DNA of 64,000 nucleotides from Epiperipatus broadwayi (lineage: Eukaryota; Onychophora; Udeonychophora; Euonychophora; Peripatidae): assembly GCA_028023455.1 (NCBI GenBank), contig JAQFVV010006216.1:2268445-2332444 (forward strand), in the 5' to 3' direction. Numbering within the stretch: the stretch's first letter is position 1; every line of letters begins with the position of its first letter. A model generated the notes under the pieces. It did not search any database. It was not told the DNA's origin and was given only the letters and a program-made list of their open reading frames with translations. Position numbers and translations under genes: made by a program. Below are positions 1 to 11,090 of this stretch, piece by piece.

Positions 1-1748
1 TTTGATTTATATACCAATTAGCTATCATAGAGGTTTATCTATACTTTAGTAAAAAAATAATTTTGAAAGATATTATTTAACATTCAAAATTTTAAATGAT
101 TATATTGAAATAATAAAACAAATATAATTTCCTGAAAAACAGAATCAATTTTTAAAATAACAAAATGAATTTGATTCTATATGAATATGAAAACAGCTAT
201 AAGAGAAAAAATAAATTTCCTATATGTTTAAAAAGTTTCTTAGAGTTCAATGTGATCACAATCCAAATAATAGATGAACAAGCAATAGTTTCCGTTGTCA
301 GAATGTAAACCTACTCAAAATGTATATTATCAAAGAATAATGTATTTTATATAAGCAAAAAAAGCTTATTGCAAAAGATATTCATTTTTTTTTTTAAAAT
401 ATGTTTTGATTTTGTTAAGAAATCTTTTGTCATCTAAGTTCCAAAAGTTTTTCATCTTATAATTTGGACAACAAAAAAATATTTCTGAATTAGGTTAAGA
501 GCAACAAGATAAAAACTTCTAACCTTTTTTTTTTTTTTAGCAAAATATTAGTAAAATCATAAACTAATCTGTGGTGTGAATTAAATGTATTATATTGATT
601 TCTTATTTCTCTATAACCTCCAAACAATTCATATAAAAGTGTAATAATAGAAAAATGTTTTTCATTATCATTTCCTTAATCAACGTTTTCATTATTTCTT
701 TTCTAGTTTTTTGTTTTTATTATTTGATCTATACCAATGAATGCATAATATTTTATGAATTGCTTTACAATATTTATTTATTTAGATATTATTATATCAA
801 TTATAATTTTTTTATAAATAAATATTACCTAGTTATTTACTTTTATATGGGAAAAAAATCAATTTAAAATAAGGCAAAATACCTTTAATTATTAATTGCA
901 TACAGATTATCATAAAAATAAGCAATATATAAAGTTGAATAATAATAATATCCTTCCTTCACTATTAATTAGTTATAAGTAAGGTAGATTCTACCATGCT
1001 CACTCACAAAATTGAAAGAAGAAAAAGATTTTCAAAAAGTTGAAGACAAAATTACATAGCAGTATTATATCTATATGAAAAACAGTTTCCAAGTAATATT
1101 CTGAAGAATAGCAGTACTCCACTGAAAATCAATGTGTTTCATGGAAATTTATGAAAATTAATATAAACCTTGTATGATTTTAAATGCTGTGTTATATTTG
1201 AACATGTTGAAATATGTTGCCTAATGATCTCCACATACCAACACTAACTACTCCATCCACACTTGTCATCAATCTTTCAAAGTAAGTAGATGTCAATTTT
1301 TCCAGCTCAACAGATATTATTTGTAATAATAATTGTATATTCAACATATCATTGTATTATTTTGCTTAAATATGTTAATTTATTATTTATTTTTTGAATT
1401 GACTTGTATTTACACAACGGATATTTCATCTTATATATATTTTTTATAATAATTATACATTATTTCCTAATATAACTACATTAAGTATTTATTTTGGCAT
1501 TACAACTTTCAATTGTTATACATTTAATTTTATATATTACAATCTTCAATGTCAGCCCAAGAAAATGTGATCTGGAAGGAGGAGAGTTATAATGATAAAA
1601 AATACCGAAATATTAAAAATATTATTGTCTTATTTTCAGATATATAACTCCAGTCTAGAATGATTCCTTCCATTAAAAATTTTGAATGAGAATTCGATTA
1701 AAAAACTATTCAAGAAAATAAAATATAACTTATTGCATTATTTGATGA
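1..1748. other. AT-rich sequence with no confident gene
   Basis: The stretch has many short A, T and AT runs. I see no protein family, RNA gene or repeat boundary. A reverse-strand frame at about 1,199-1,354 encodes 51 residues beginning MLNIQLLLQ and containing YFERLMTSVDG. It has a weak GTATGT donor-like site, but it is too short to call. Confidence 0.6.
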
Positions 1749-1813
1749 CAACATTTTACTGAGGTACTTGGAATTTATGAAGAAAAAAAGAAATATGAAT
1801 ATATATAAAATGA
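1749..1813 (+). pseudogene. 5' piece of an RTE-type LINE reverse transcriptase, split from its 3' part by a PLE insertion
   Basis: The frame starting at 1,749 reads into lysine-rich residues (IYEEKKKYEYI), then a TAA, then N and the first two bases of the next codon. If the insertion at 1,814-2,996 and one target-duplication copy are removed, the frame continues without a shift at 3,009 into EAVKRIECLKFCK and the recognisable RTE sequence. This fits the charged linker between endonuclease and reverse transcriptase in RTE elements. The TAA shows the copy is dead. Sequence further left may be older RTE, but I cannot trace an endonuclease domain in it. Confidence 0.55.
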
Positions 1814-1875
1814 AATCACTATGATGGTCAAATATCAATATGATTTATTTGTCCATAATGTTGTCACAAACAGAA

Positions 1876-1941
1876 ATAAATAAATAATCAATCAAACAAG
1901 ATTGAAATAAACAACTATTAATAATTATATTTAAATATTTA
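1876..1941 (+). repeat. Left 66-bp inverted repeat of the PLE
   Basis: The sequence is the exact reverse complement of 2,934-2,999. It starts ataaataaataatcaatcaa. A 66-base match with no mismatch cannot be due to AT-rich composition alone. The matching stops at both ends, at 1,875 and 1,942. Confidence 0.95.
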
Positions 1942-1948
1942 AATATTT

Positions 1949-2625
1949 ATGGGAGTTTTAAAGGGATTTAAAGGAAAGAATGATAGATTAACATTAGATA
2001 AAACAAAGGCATATAAACAGAAATTAAAGATGAAAAATAATTATATAAAAATAGGTTACAAAGAAAAGGAAATCAGACGAATTTTTGATGGTAAGGTAGA
2101 TAAAGTAAATGAGGATAACAGGAATAGGTATAGAGATAGTAAATGGATGTCTATTCCATATTCAGAAAAAGTATATAAAAGATTAATGAAAGATAAATTG
2201 CCAAGTAATGTAAAAATAGCTTGGAAGAATGATAAGTCCTTGGGTAAATGGTTACATAATGCAAAATAGTTAAATGATGTTAGTAGTATGATGGGGCTGG
2301 TATATAAAATTAGCTGTGGAAAATGCAATAATATATATATATAGGACAGACAGGGAGAACGGTAGGTGAGAGAGGTAAAGAACATGATCGAGCAATTAAT
2401 AGAAAAGACATGAGATCAAGGCCATATTTGCATTATTTGGATACAGGGCATAAAATGAAGTGTGAGGAGAATATAAGTGTTATTAACTATGTGAAGAATT
2501 ACCATAAGAGAATATATTATGAAATATTATATATTCAAGAAAACTTAGACAAATGTGTAAATATAGTAAAAGGTCCAGCTAAATTAGGTGGGAAATGGGC
2601 TTTATTAAACAATTGGAAAGTGTAG
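1949..2625 (+). pseudogene. Penelope-like element C-terminal region: reverse transcriptase tail and GIY-YIG endonuclease, frameshifted
   Basis: The first frame (1,949-2,269) is a lysine-rich segment ending KSLGKWLHNAK and a stop. It corresponds to the linker after the PLE reverse transcriptase. Past the stop the same frame reads GLVYKISCGKCNNIYI, the GIY half of a GIY-YIG nuclease, until a TA-repeat slip near 2,332-2,342. Another frame then continues with GQTGRTVGERGKEHDRAI (the YIG-region helix with its catalytic arginine) and runs through YLHYLDTGHKMKCEENISV to a stop at 2,625. The nuclease domain is complete in content but broken by one stop and one microsatellite frameshift. The reverse transcriptase fingers and palm are missing. 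The GIY-YIG assignment is secure. The PLE assignment rests on the linker and the inverted ends. Confidence 0.85.
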
Positions 2626-2894
2626 GAAATGGCTGTACATATTAAATACCAATTTATTTATTTATTTTTATTTTTTATTTTATAAAAGATATAAAATATA
2701 TATTTAATTATTATTATTTTTTTTTTTTTTTGGGGGGGGAGGAAATATTGTTAAAATTTTTAGATGTACAATATGTTAAATTTATTTATTTATAATATAT
2801 GGACATGTTTTAAAAAAAATGAAATATAATGTAAATAATGTCCAGTAGATGGAGTGAATATTATTATTTGTTTATGTGAATCATATAATATAAT

Positions 2895-2933
2895 ATCTTG
2901 AGAAGGTCTCAATGGAGATGAAAGCTGGTTTGA
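2895..2933 (+). ncRNA. Degenerate hammerhead-like motif at the 3' end of the PLE
   Basis: The stretch cttgagaagGTCTCaatgGAGAT is followed by GAAAGCTGG. It has the layout of PLE hammerhead motifs: a CUGANGA-like box, a hairpin (GUCUC/GAGAU), then GAAA. The first box does not match the consensus, so catalysis is doubtful. It lies directly before the right inverted repeat, where PLE terminal repeats often carry such ribozymes. Confidence 0.3.
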
Positions 2934-2999
2934 TAAATATTTAAATATAATTATTAATAGTTGTTTATTTCAATCTTGTTTGATTGATTATTTATTTAT
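2934..2999 (-). repeat. Right 66-bp inverted repeat of the PLE
   Basis: This is the exact reverse complement of 1,876-1,941. Its last three bases (2,997-2,999) are also the first three bases of the target duplication. Confidence 0.95.
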
Positions 3000-3008
3000 A
3001 TAAAATGA

Positions 3009-4725
3009 GGCAGTAAAAAGGATTGAATGTCTCAAATTTTGTAAAATGGTGCTAAAAAGAGTTAATAATGATATAAGAAAGTATAATTGTGAACTAGCAA
3101 GGAAAGCTGTAGAAGAAAATAAAAATATAAAACAACATTTTGGTCTTGGTAGAAAACTTATATCTGCAACAAGGAAAAAAGGCAGAATGATTACTAAAAA
3201 GAGAGATGACATCATGAAATGGGGAGAAGAGTTCTATCAAGAATTATATAATAATAAAGAACAAGTATCTCATACATCCATTATATCTTCTGAATTGACC
3301 AGAATTTCAAATAAAAAGGTGAGACATGCAATTAAATTTATGAAGGAAGGAAAAGCTACAGGTAATAATGGAATCATAATGGATATATTAAAAGAAGCAG
3401 GTGAAGAAATCGAAAACACTTTGGAAAAATGTAGTATTAATATTAATATTTTAAAAAGGTGATAAAGAAGATATTAGAAATTGCAGACCTATCAGCCTTT
3501 TATCACTTTTATACAGAACTTTTACCAAGATAAATTACAACTCATCTATAGAGAACATTGGATTTCAACCAACCAAAGAACAAACTGGATTTAAAAGTGG
3601 TTTTAGTACAATAGATCATATCCAAATATTTAGAGAAGTTATAGAAAGGACCAAAGAATATCAGTTGCCATTATGCTTTAGATTTGTAGATTATGAAAAT
3701 GTATTTGATTCTATAAGCATTTCTTCAGGGATTAAAGCATATAGACTCAGGATATTGTCATATTCTGAAGAATATTTATAAAAATGCAACAGCAACAATT
3801 AGATTATATAATGATACTAAGAAGGTTAACATTGAGAAAGGTGTAAGACAGGGTGACTTTATATCTCCAAAACTTTTTATACCAGTGCTGCAAGAAGTAT
3901 TTTGTGGATTAAAATGGGAAGCTAGAGAAGTAAAACTAAATGATTATTTAAGTAATTTAGATTTTGAAGATGGTGTAGTTGTTTTTGAAAATAGTGCTTT
4001 AGAGCTTCAGGGAATGTTGCAGGATATAATTAAGTAAGTAGAACTAAAAATAAATGTTAAAAAAATTAAAGTAATATTCAATGGATTTTCTCAAAAGATC
4101 AAAATAATGATTGATTATGATGTGTTAGAAGAAGTTAACAACTACAAATACCTTGGTCAGATTATTACTACAGAAGGAAACATAACGCATAAAATTAATC
4201 ATAGGATTAAACTTGACTGGAATGCTTTTGATAGAAATAGCATAATACTAAAAGGAAATGTGCCTGTGTGTTTGAAAAGGAAGATTTTTAATAAATGTGT
4301 TTTACCAGTTCTTACTTATGAATCTCATACTTGGACCCTTAATAGAAGAGCAATACAGAAACTTCAGACTACTCAAATAAGTATGGATAAATGCATGTTA
4401 GGAATAACAAGTAGAGACTGAAAATGCAATATATGGGAAAGAGAATAAACAGAAGTTACTGACAACATTGAAAGAATTAAGACTAAAGTGGAGTTAGGCT
4501 GGGTTTATTGCTAGAAAAGATGATAATAGATGGATAATGGAAATCTTAAACTGGATTTCAAATGATTGTAAAAGACCTGGAAGGAAATCGCATATGAGAT
4601 CGATTGATTAAATAAGAAAGTGTGTAGGGATAAAGTGGAGAAGAGAGATTAGAGATTGGAGAAGATGGATTGAACATGGAGAGCCCTCTATCTTCATAAT
4701 GGTTGAAAATGATAATGATGATGAT
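3009..4725 (+). pseudogene. RTE-clade non-LTR retrotransposon, reverse transcriptase to 3' tail, broken
   Basis: This is reverse transcriptase from an RTE-type LINE. Recognisable pieces in order are VNNDIRKYNCELARKAVEEN, MKEGKATGNNGI, CRPISLLSLLYRTF after a frameshift near 3,457, QTGFKSGFSTIDHIQ, and motif A as FVDYENVFDSI. Then come motif B as GVRQGDFISPKLF, a motif C region reading LDFEDGVVVFENS, NNYKYLGQIITTEG, and CVLPVLTYESHTWTLNRRAI followed by MDKCMLGITSRD. The C-terminal Gly-Arg-rich segment is followed by an aatgatgatgat-type tail at about 4,711-4,725, as RTE elements end in short tandem repeats. The usual FADD of motif C has become FEDG, and there are several stops and frameshifts, so the enzyme is dead. 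The 5' part is separated by the PLE insertion. Confidence 0.9.
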
Positions 4726-4974
4726 ATATTTTATTTTGTTTACTCAAATATTAATATCATCAAATTGAACAAATTAGTGCTTATAATGTATAAACAATTA
4801 CTTATTCATTATTATTTATAAATTATAAATACAACTTAGTTCACTTTTATTGTATCACTTTTTGCAAAAACAAAATAAAATACATGAAGTTCTTTACACT
4901 TGAGAAGTCTGCTTGTAGCAGTGAAACCATTGGTTATATTTTAGAGTTTATATTTTGGCTAGTCTGGTTGAATT
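4726..4974. other. AT-rich sequence between RTE tail and tandem repeat
   Basis: I see no gene or repeat structure here. Confidence 0.6.
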
Positions 4975-5132
4975 GTGAATTTGGGATAATTTTGTTTTGA
5001 TTATATATATATATAATTTTCTTGAATGTTTTCTTGTGAATTTGGGGTAATTTTGTTTTGATTATATATATATATATAATTTTCTTAAATGTTTTGTTGA
5101 TATATAATTTTTTCCAATGTTTTATTGTGAAT
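4975..5132. repeat. Tandem repeat, about 61-bp unit, two copies plus a partial third
   Basis: Units start at 4,975 and 5,036 with gtgaatttggg(a/g)taattttg. Each contains an AT dinucleotide run and then attttctt(g/a)aatgtttt. A partial third copy follows from about 5,098. The AT run differs in length between copies. Confidence 0.85.
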
Positions 5133-5820
5133 CTATTATCATCATCATAATTTTTTTTCTTTTTTGTGAATTCTAATTCAATAAATAAAATTTCTAATTA
5201 AAAGAATCATTTTTGACCTGTGTAATTTCACATTAACATGACCAGAATGGCAAAATACTTAAGTATACATGTTGTATGTAGCTGAAAATCTACCCCACCA
5301 TATCATCAGCCTTTTACGTCAAATGAAAGAGTTTTGGCAAAAAATATTAATTAAGTTTAGCAAATGATAAAACATTTTATTTTTTAATTTTCATACAAAA
5401 TGTAGATCATACAGTGTGGGGCATTGATAAGTGCATGGCCTTGTGTGATCACACCATCTGTACAAACCTTGAGCTGACTCTGACAATCTTATTATTTCAC
5501 AATCTTTAATTATTATTATTAAGCATTTTACCAAATCATTTTTATTACAATTACTTTTATATTATTGACACTTTTTAGTACTTTCCTTTCATATTTAATT
5601 TTGTGCATTGCACACTCTGTTTTATAACATTTTTTTTTTGTTATTATTATAGTTCTAATATTAAAATTGAAATATTATTCAAAATTTATCCATAAACTCT
5701 TAGTTAAAGGGAAGAACTTTAAACTAAGAAAAAGCAAGTATTTCTTATCCAATATCTATGATTAGAAACTGTGATTTCTTCACAATTTAAAAATAAGATA
5801 TCATCTAAAACCATACCAAA
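5133..5820. other. AT-rich sequence with no confident gene
   Basis: A slightly GC-richer patch at 5,412-5,490 (agtgtggggcattgataagt) has a 32-codon reverse-strand frame, but I recognise no protein. It may be the left part of the hAT element that follows. I did not find terminal inverted repeats. Confidence 0.5.
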
Positions 5821-7434
5821 ATGGAAATAAAATAAAAGTTATTTAAATTGGAGATACCCTGTATTAGCAATACAGATGCTCCTAATGCATTGTATGTTTT
5901 ATGTCAAAAAATACTATCAAACAGTTCATCGGCTCCAGCTAAATTTTGTAGATACATAAAAATAAACATGCTAATTACAACGAAAAAGACACATTTTTTT
6001 AAAGAAATTGTGTGATTTGCTAGAATAAATTTAAACTTCAAATGACTGAAAGTGGTAAAAATGAAATAGAGACATCTTTTCATGTGACTTAATGCATTGC
6101 ACTTACGGGAAATACTCATACAATTGAAAAAAGGTTCAATAAATTTTATAAAAAAGACATTTTGCCATACATGTTAAACAAAAAGCTGATTAAAAAATAG
6201 ATGCACTGCCATTATCAAATAACATTGTTTCATACATTGTCAAATATGTTTTTGGGAACATAAGGTTACAGTGAATATATATTACATATGGATGAGTCTG
6301 CAGATATTACAATTATTGCTTTATTATTGATTTTGTTTGTTATGTATTTGATAAAAGCATTGAAGAATATTTACTCCTATGTGAAATATACAAAAAAAAA
6401 AGAGCTAATAGGGAAGATATATTTAACTGTATTAATAATTATATTACAAATCAGAAAATCATTTGGGAGAGATATAATGATATTTATGCAGTTGCTTCTT
6501 AAGCCATATTAGGAAAAATGAAGAGAATTGTAAGACAATTCTGCAAATAGCTAAAAAGCAACAAAAAGTCATTGTTTTACATAACAAAAAAGAAATTTGG
6601 CATATTTAAAAATTACTTTAAAAGCTGTAAAAATTATCAATTATGTAAAATCTTGACTACTTCAATCATTATTTAAATTTTTCTGTAATAAAATGGGTGT
6701 AGTAAACACACTACACTTTCATTACATACTAAAGTGAAATTAATATCCAAAGAAAAAACACTATTTAGATTTTTTGAATTTTTTTTTCACATCAAATAAT
6801 GTAGGACAGAATTTCATTGAATTTTTAACAAGGCCTTCATAGTTGACAAGCCTTATGCATTTGAGGATATTTTTACAACATGCAATAAAATTAATTTATC
6901 TTTACAAATAAGAATAATACAATTTTTAATGCAAGAGATAAATGTATGTGTTTTTGACAAGAAATTACAATTCTAGATTTCTATTTGAATAGAATAAATT
7001 TAAATATTTTCACCATCTTGCATGAATTTTTATCCAAAATAAATTCTAAAGCAAATGATAAATTTCCAATGTAATTTTAGAACATTTGCATGGCTTACAA
7101 TCAAACCTTTTGAAACATTTTACAAAGTGGTGAGACAATAAAACTTTTGTGCAAATGATTACAAAAATGTGACATACAACTAAAATATAAAAAAGGGCTA
7201 AACAATTTCTGAACAAATTCAACAGAAGAGTGCCCCAGTGTGTCAAAATTAACAACTTGTATTTTGTTTCCTTTTGCCAAAACATACTTTTGTAAAGCAG
7301 GATTTTCATACTATATAGAAGCCAAGTCAAATTACAGAAACAAACTTGGTGTTAAACTGGATATGAGAATTCAGTTTCCTAACATTGTTTCTAATGTCAA
7401 AATAATATGTAATTCAAAGATCCAAAAACATTGA
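5821..7434 (+). pseudogene. ZBED/hAT-superfamily transposase, nearly full length, many frameshifts
   Basis: Read across frames, the region follows the ZBED5/SCAND3/FAM200-type hAT protein from near the N-terminus to the end. It shows a degraded BED-finger segment (PNALYVLCQKILSNSSSAPA), IALTGNTHTI, MDESADITIIALLL (the DESTDI box), DKSIEEYLLLCEI, and ITLKAVKIINYVKS with FCNKMG. Next come DIFTTCNKINLSLQ and, at 7,222-7,434, the C-terminal dimerisation region: EECPSVSKLTTCILFPFAKT, then YFCKAGFSYYIEAKSNYRN and LDMRIQFPNIV. About 1.6 kb is the expected length for this family (about 550-600 residues). At least six stops or frameshifts make it non-functional. A conserved Trp before the C-terminal block is now TGA (7,210-7,212). 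It could be an ancient hAT insertion or a dead domesticated ZBED gene; decay favours the former. Confidence 0.85.
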
Positions 7435-7454
7435 CATCATTAGGAATGTAATTT

Positions 7455-8760
7455 TACTGTATATATGTAATTCTTCTCTCAAAGCACTATATGACAATTT
7501 TGTTCAGACTTTCTAAACATTCTTTAAATGCAATACTAATATTGTTATTTATTTTCATAATAACAGAATCATCTGCATGTTTAATATAGTGATCCTTCAA
7601 CATTAATATTTTTAGGTCATTTATGAAAATTAGAAACAACATATAATTTTTTTTTTTTTTCTAATTACTCAAATTTTTGATACAATATATCTATCATTTA
7701 AGTAATTTTTAAAGAAACTGACCAATTTTCTTCTAATGCCACATTTTTGTAAAATGTGAATCAATAGCTTATGCTTAATAATGGCAAAAGCCTTATAAAA
7801 AAATCTTAAAATAATGACACATATTTCTTATTATTTGATACACTATTAATTTTATCTGTAAAATTCTCTAATAACATAGTTATGTTTCTTCATTCTATGA
7901 ATCCATATTGATTTTTATAAAAAAATATTTTTAATTTTAAAAAAATTAAATTATTTTATATATTGTTCTATTATTATAGCAACTGAAGAAAAAATAAATA
8001 TAGTTCTATAGTTATCAAAATAATTTTAAGCTTGACTATAGAGTTTATTAATAATGTAAATTATAACATCTGATAGAATGACAATATTATCATTATGATT
8101 GTATTTATACTTGGGCTTAAATTAACTCTATATTCTTTTATTATTTCATATAAATCTTCATTTAAATTTGGCATAAATGTTAAATGAGGTTGACTATTAT
8201 ATGCTTTTGAAATATTACTATCATGGTTAATTTTTTTAGCTTAATTCCTTCTACAAATATAATATTAAAAGTAGTTGCTAGAAAAAAATTATCATTTATA
8301 TTAAAATATTTTTTTTTAATGTTCATCCTTTATAGAACTTAATTTCATTAATATTTCATTTATTTTTCTCCAAGTTTTTTTTATGACATATTTGTTTTCT
8401 ATATATATAATAAAATAATCATTTTTTGCTTTTATTATAGATTTAATTTTATTTTTTAATGCCTTATATTTAAGAAATAAATCATGATTTTTAGTTTTTT
8501 TTTACATTCTTCCCATAAATTGTATTTTTTTTCCCTTCTATCAATTTTAATATTTTATTTATTTATCCAATCAACACTGAACTTATTGTTTTTTTAATCA
8601 CAATGATTTCTTGCAACTTGTATTTAAAAATTCTATAAACTGCTCATATATAGTATTATTGTCATTCTTTTTTTTTCATGCAATTAAATCTTTTTTATGT
8701 ACATTACAAAATTAATTTATATATTCCATTATAAATATTTAAGCCTTCTAATAATTAAAA
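7455..8760 (-). pseudogene. Jockey/CR1-like LINE reverse transcriptase fragment, reverse strand
   Basis: Read on the reverse strand, the region contains NQYGFIE, then RFFYKAFAIIKHKLLIH, the motif A region in which the catalytic Asp of KAFDII has become Ala. IRRKLVSFFKNYLNDRY follows, then LFLIFINDLK with an intact HADDSVIM motif C. The upstream part (about 8,040-8,760) is a charged region aligning base for base with the forward-strand element at 61.4-62.0 kb; both contain tttaaatgaagatttatatg. The two are diverged copies of one family. The 3' part of this copy is missing: homology ends about 20 bp from the end of the hAT coding region, so one element was cut by the other or by a deletion. Confidence 0.8.
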
Positions 8761-9817
8761 TAAAAATATATTTAAAATTATTATTTTAAAATTGTGAAAA
8801 TAAGTGTCTAAGTGAAAATCTTATCAATAACAAAGGAACACATCATTACTGGCTTCACAATACCTATTCAAAAAGAAGAACAAAATATTAGATATTAAAA
8901 TTTTGTTATTAAAAATTGATATATTCATAATTTGTTATCATAAAAAAAAATATTCTAAAAGTTAATAAACTATTAATTGTTATTAAAATATTTCATTTCC
9001 AGTTTTTACAAAAACGATTTTCTTTTTAGCCTGTAATGACTATTTCCATATCAATTTCCTGTGCTCATCACATGCTTTCTATACTTTCAATGAGCTGTCT
9101 TTTTAAAAATAAAATGTTTTCAAAGACAAACTCCCCCTAGTGATATATTTTTTGGTTTAATAATGTCTCTTACAAAAATATTGCATCATAATCCTTACAA
9201 TTACTGAAAATCACATTTTTGTAGCATTTAGATACAGGGGGAAAGAATCTAAAGCATCATCCAATCACAAATCACCACCTCCTTTATAGCTTTGTCAAAA
9301 CAATAGAATGTGCTATCAATCACAGACAAAAGTCTGTAAAGGACCATATACTTTTGATATCTCTTGGAATTTTATTAAAATTAATACATTAAAAATGAAA
9401 GCTTCATAGAAAGAATTGCTACAGCCTGTCACATATAGTAATTTAACATATAAATGCTTTAAAACAATGTAGAAAAGTAGCGATTACAGCACCATTGCAC
9501 TGCCCAAAATATCGAACATGATAGCACTATCACAATTCACTTTTGTGAAAGTTTTAATTAAACAAAGAAAAAGGTTCCCCATAATATTTCAGCTTTTTAT
9601 GTAATATTTAAATTAATCACAGAGTACAATAGTCATAGCGGTAAATACATTGTGATATTGTGGGGAAAATTTTGTGATATATGAGAAATGCTCAAGAACT
9701 AGAATAAAATGAGTGTTATAATAAAAAAAACAGCAGTTACAGTCACAGTAATTTTAAGTTAAATAGATAAATTCACTGTTAATCTGATAACATTGAGTGC
9801 ATCTTGTAGGTGGATTT
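8761..9817. other. AT-rich non-coding sequence
   Basis: No gene is visible. A small hairpin, acagacaaaagtctgt, lies at about 9,323-9,338. The stretch ends at ttaaccctttcattg (9,818), which resembles the ends of piggyBac-type elements in this window, but I found no partner end. Confidence 0.5.
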
Positions 9818-10802
9818 AACCCTTTCATTGATTACATTGGAATATATTTCTATATACATGTTGATCGGTTTATATGAATACAGTTTTTAGATTATTGTTT
9901 CAGACAGACATCTACAATAGTACATATGAAGATATATTGATTTTGTATATCTGATGCTGGATCCAAAGACGACCACTTTATTAAGAAATAGGAATATATA
10001 ACCCACCAAAAGATATGTGCTTGAGTAGTAAACAAGTTTATTTAGATCTTAAATTTACCAAGATTTACAGCCGAGATGTACTTATAGATTAAATTTTATT
10101 TATATATATATATTGTAAAAGTAGCTGGGTTCGAATACAAGTACTAAAGAAAATAAAAGGCAATAATAAGCACAAAAGAGAGTTTATTGTGATTGTTATT
10201 ACGGATTAAATTGATAGATGCTAGAAAATTTATATACTTCCGAACCCTGTTACAAAACTGTGAGGGAAATACATTAACGATTTAAATGCATGAATGTATA
10301 CATATATATATTTATTACACATACTGTTGTGATGTTGTGTAGAATTAATTTACTAACATATTTATATGTGAAGGTGAAAATGAAGAGAAGAGGTTATGTA
10401 CTGAGTTGTATTTTTATATTTCGTTGTTTATTAATATCGTAAGTTATAGTTATTTAAATAATCTCATTAGTAGCACGTTTCTTAACGAAAGCAAATTAAA
10501 ATATAAGGCTGGAGAGTAGTAAAAGGAATTGCAAGCTGTGCCACAGGCAATTTCTGTTAATGACACTTGTCACCAGAATTCCAAGAACTGGTCAAGTTAG
10601 TATTTTGGAACAATGGAAGCTAAAAGCATTCCTGAGATATGGTCATCGGTGTATGAATAGATAAAAAAAAGTAGATGAAAAAAATTAAAAGAACTATATA
10701 TATATATATGTAGTAGGGATTCGGAAAAAAATGGTTAGAAAGAAAGAAGTGTTAAAAGTAAATTTTCATAAACTGATTTGATTAATTAATAAAAATTAAT
10801 AA
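9818..10802. other. Somewhat GC-richer non-coding sequence
   Basis: CpG dinucleotides are more frequent here than in flanking DNA (for example cgattacagc, ttcgaatacaag). No protein, RNA gene or repeat boundary is clear. It may be an old transposon. Confidence 0.4.
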
Positions 10803-11090
10803 GAGTGGATCCCATCAAAACGCTGGGGTAAAAGAATCGTGTGGATTCGTCAAACTGGCCCGTATATAGCTGTTGTGACCTGCCTACCATGATGATCTTT
10901 GTCTATAGAGATTTTTCCATCTATTTCAAGCAAGTGAAGTGATCGCGGAACTCCAAACAACAAAAACTTTCGTGCCTTCAATTTTTGAATCATCTACCAA
11001 ACACCTCTAGGATGGATTATCATATGTGTAAATGATATGGAATGTTTCATCATCTTTCAGATTGACAACTCTTGCTAAAACATTTGCCAT
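10803..11090 (-). pseudogene. Unidentified coding-like fragment, reverse strand, interrupted
   Basis: From an ATG at 11,090 the reverse strand reads MANVLARVVNLKDDETFHII and YTYDNPS, then a stop at 11,007-11,009. After a frame change it reads LKARKFLLFGVPRSLHLLEI, DGKISIDKDHHGRQ and VTTAIYGPV. Both parts look like real protein: mixed residues, few A-only codons, and higher GC than the flanks. An AG precedes the ATG and could be an acceptor. I do not recognise the family. It may be a relic exon of a host gene or an unfamiliar transposon protein. The forward strand has a good donor-like site at 11,150 (aaatgag/gtaagt), so a forward untranslated exon is the alternative. Confidence 0.4.

Larger units (their letters stand above)
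1814..2996 (+). mobile_element. 5'-truncated Penelope-like element with inverted terminal repeats, nested in an RTE LINE
   Basis: The insertion is flanked by a 12-bp target duplication, tatataaaatga, at 1,802-1,813 and 2,997-3,008. Inside it are, in order, a 62-bp left extension (1,814-1,875), a 66-bp inverted repeat (1,876-1,941), a GIY-YIG coding region, an AT-rich 3' region, and the matching inverted repeat (2,934-2,999, overlapping the duplication by 3 bp). PLEs are retroelements with a telomerase-like reverse transcriptase and usually a GIY-YIG endonuclease. Their insertions are known for terminal repeats in direct or inverted orientation and a one-sided extension. Only the C-terminal part of the protein remains, so this copy depended on proteins supplied elsewhere. 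Confidence 0.8.

Noticed and set aside
655-867. Forward frame of 70 codons rich in Ile, Tyr and Phe
   Set aside because: The composition is that of random AT-rich sequence and no neighbouring feature supports it.
2056-2385. Reverse-strand frame of 109 codons
   Set aside because: It is the antisense of the PLE GIY-YIG coding region.
2988-3215. Reverse-strand frame of 75 codons
   Set aside because: It is the antisense of the RTE reverse transcriptase.
5904-6119. Reverse-strand frame of 71 codons
   Set aside because: It is the antisense of the hAT BED-finger region.
7046-7330. Reverse-strand frame of 94 codons
   Set aside because: It is the antisense of the hAT transposase C-terminal region, which is recognisable on the forward strand.
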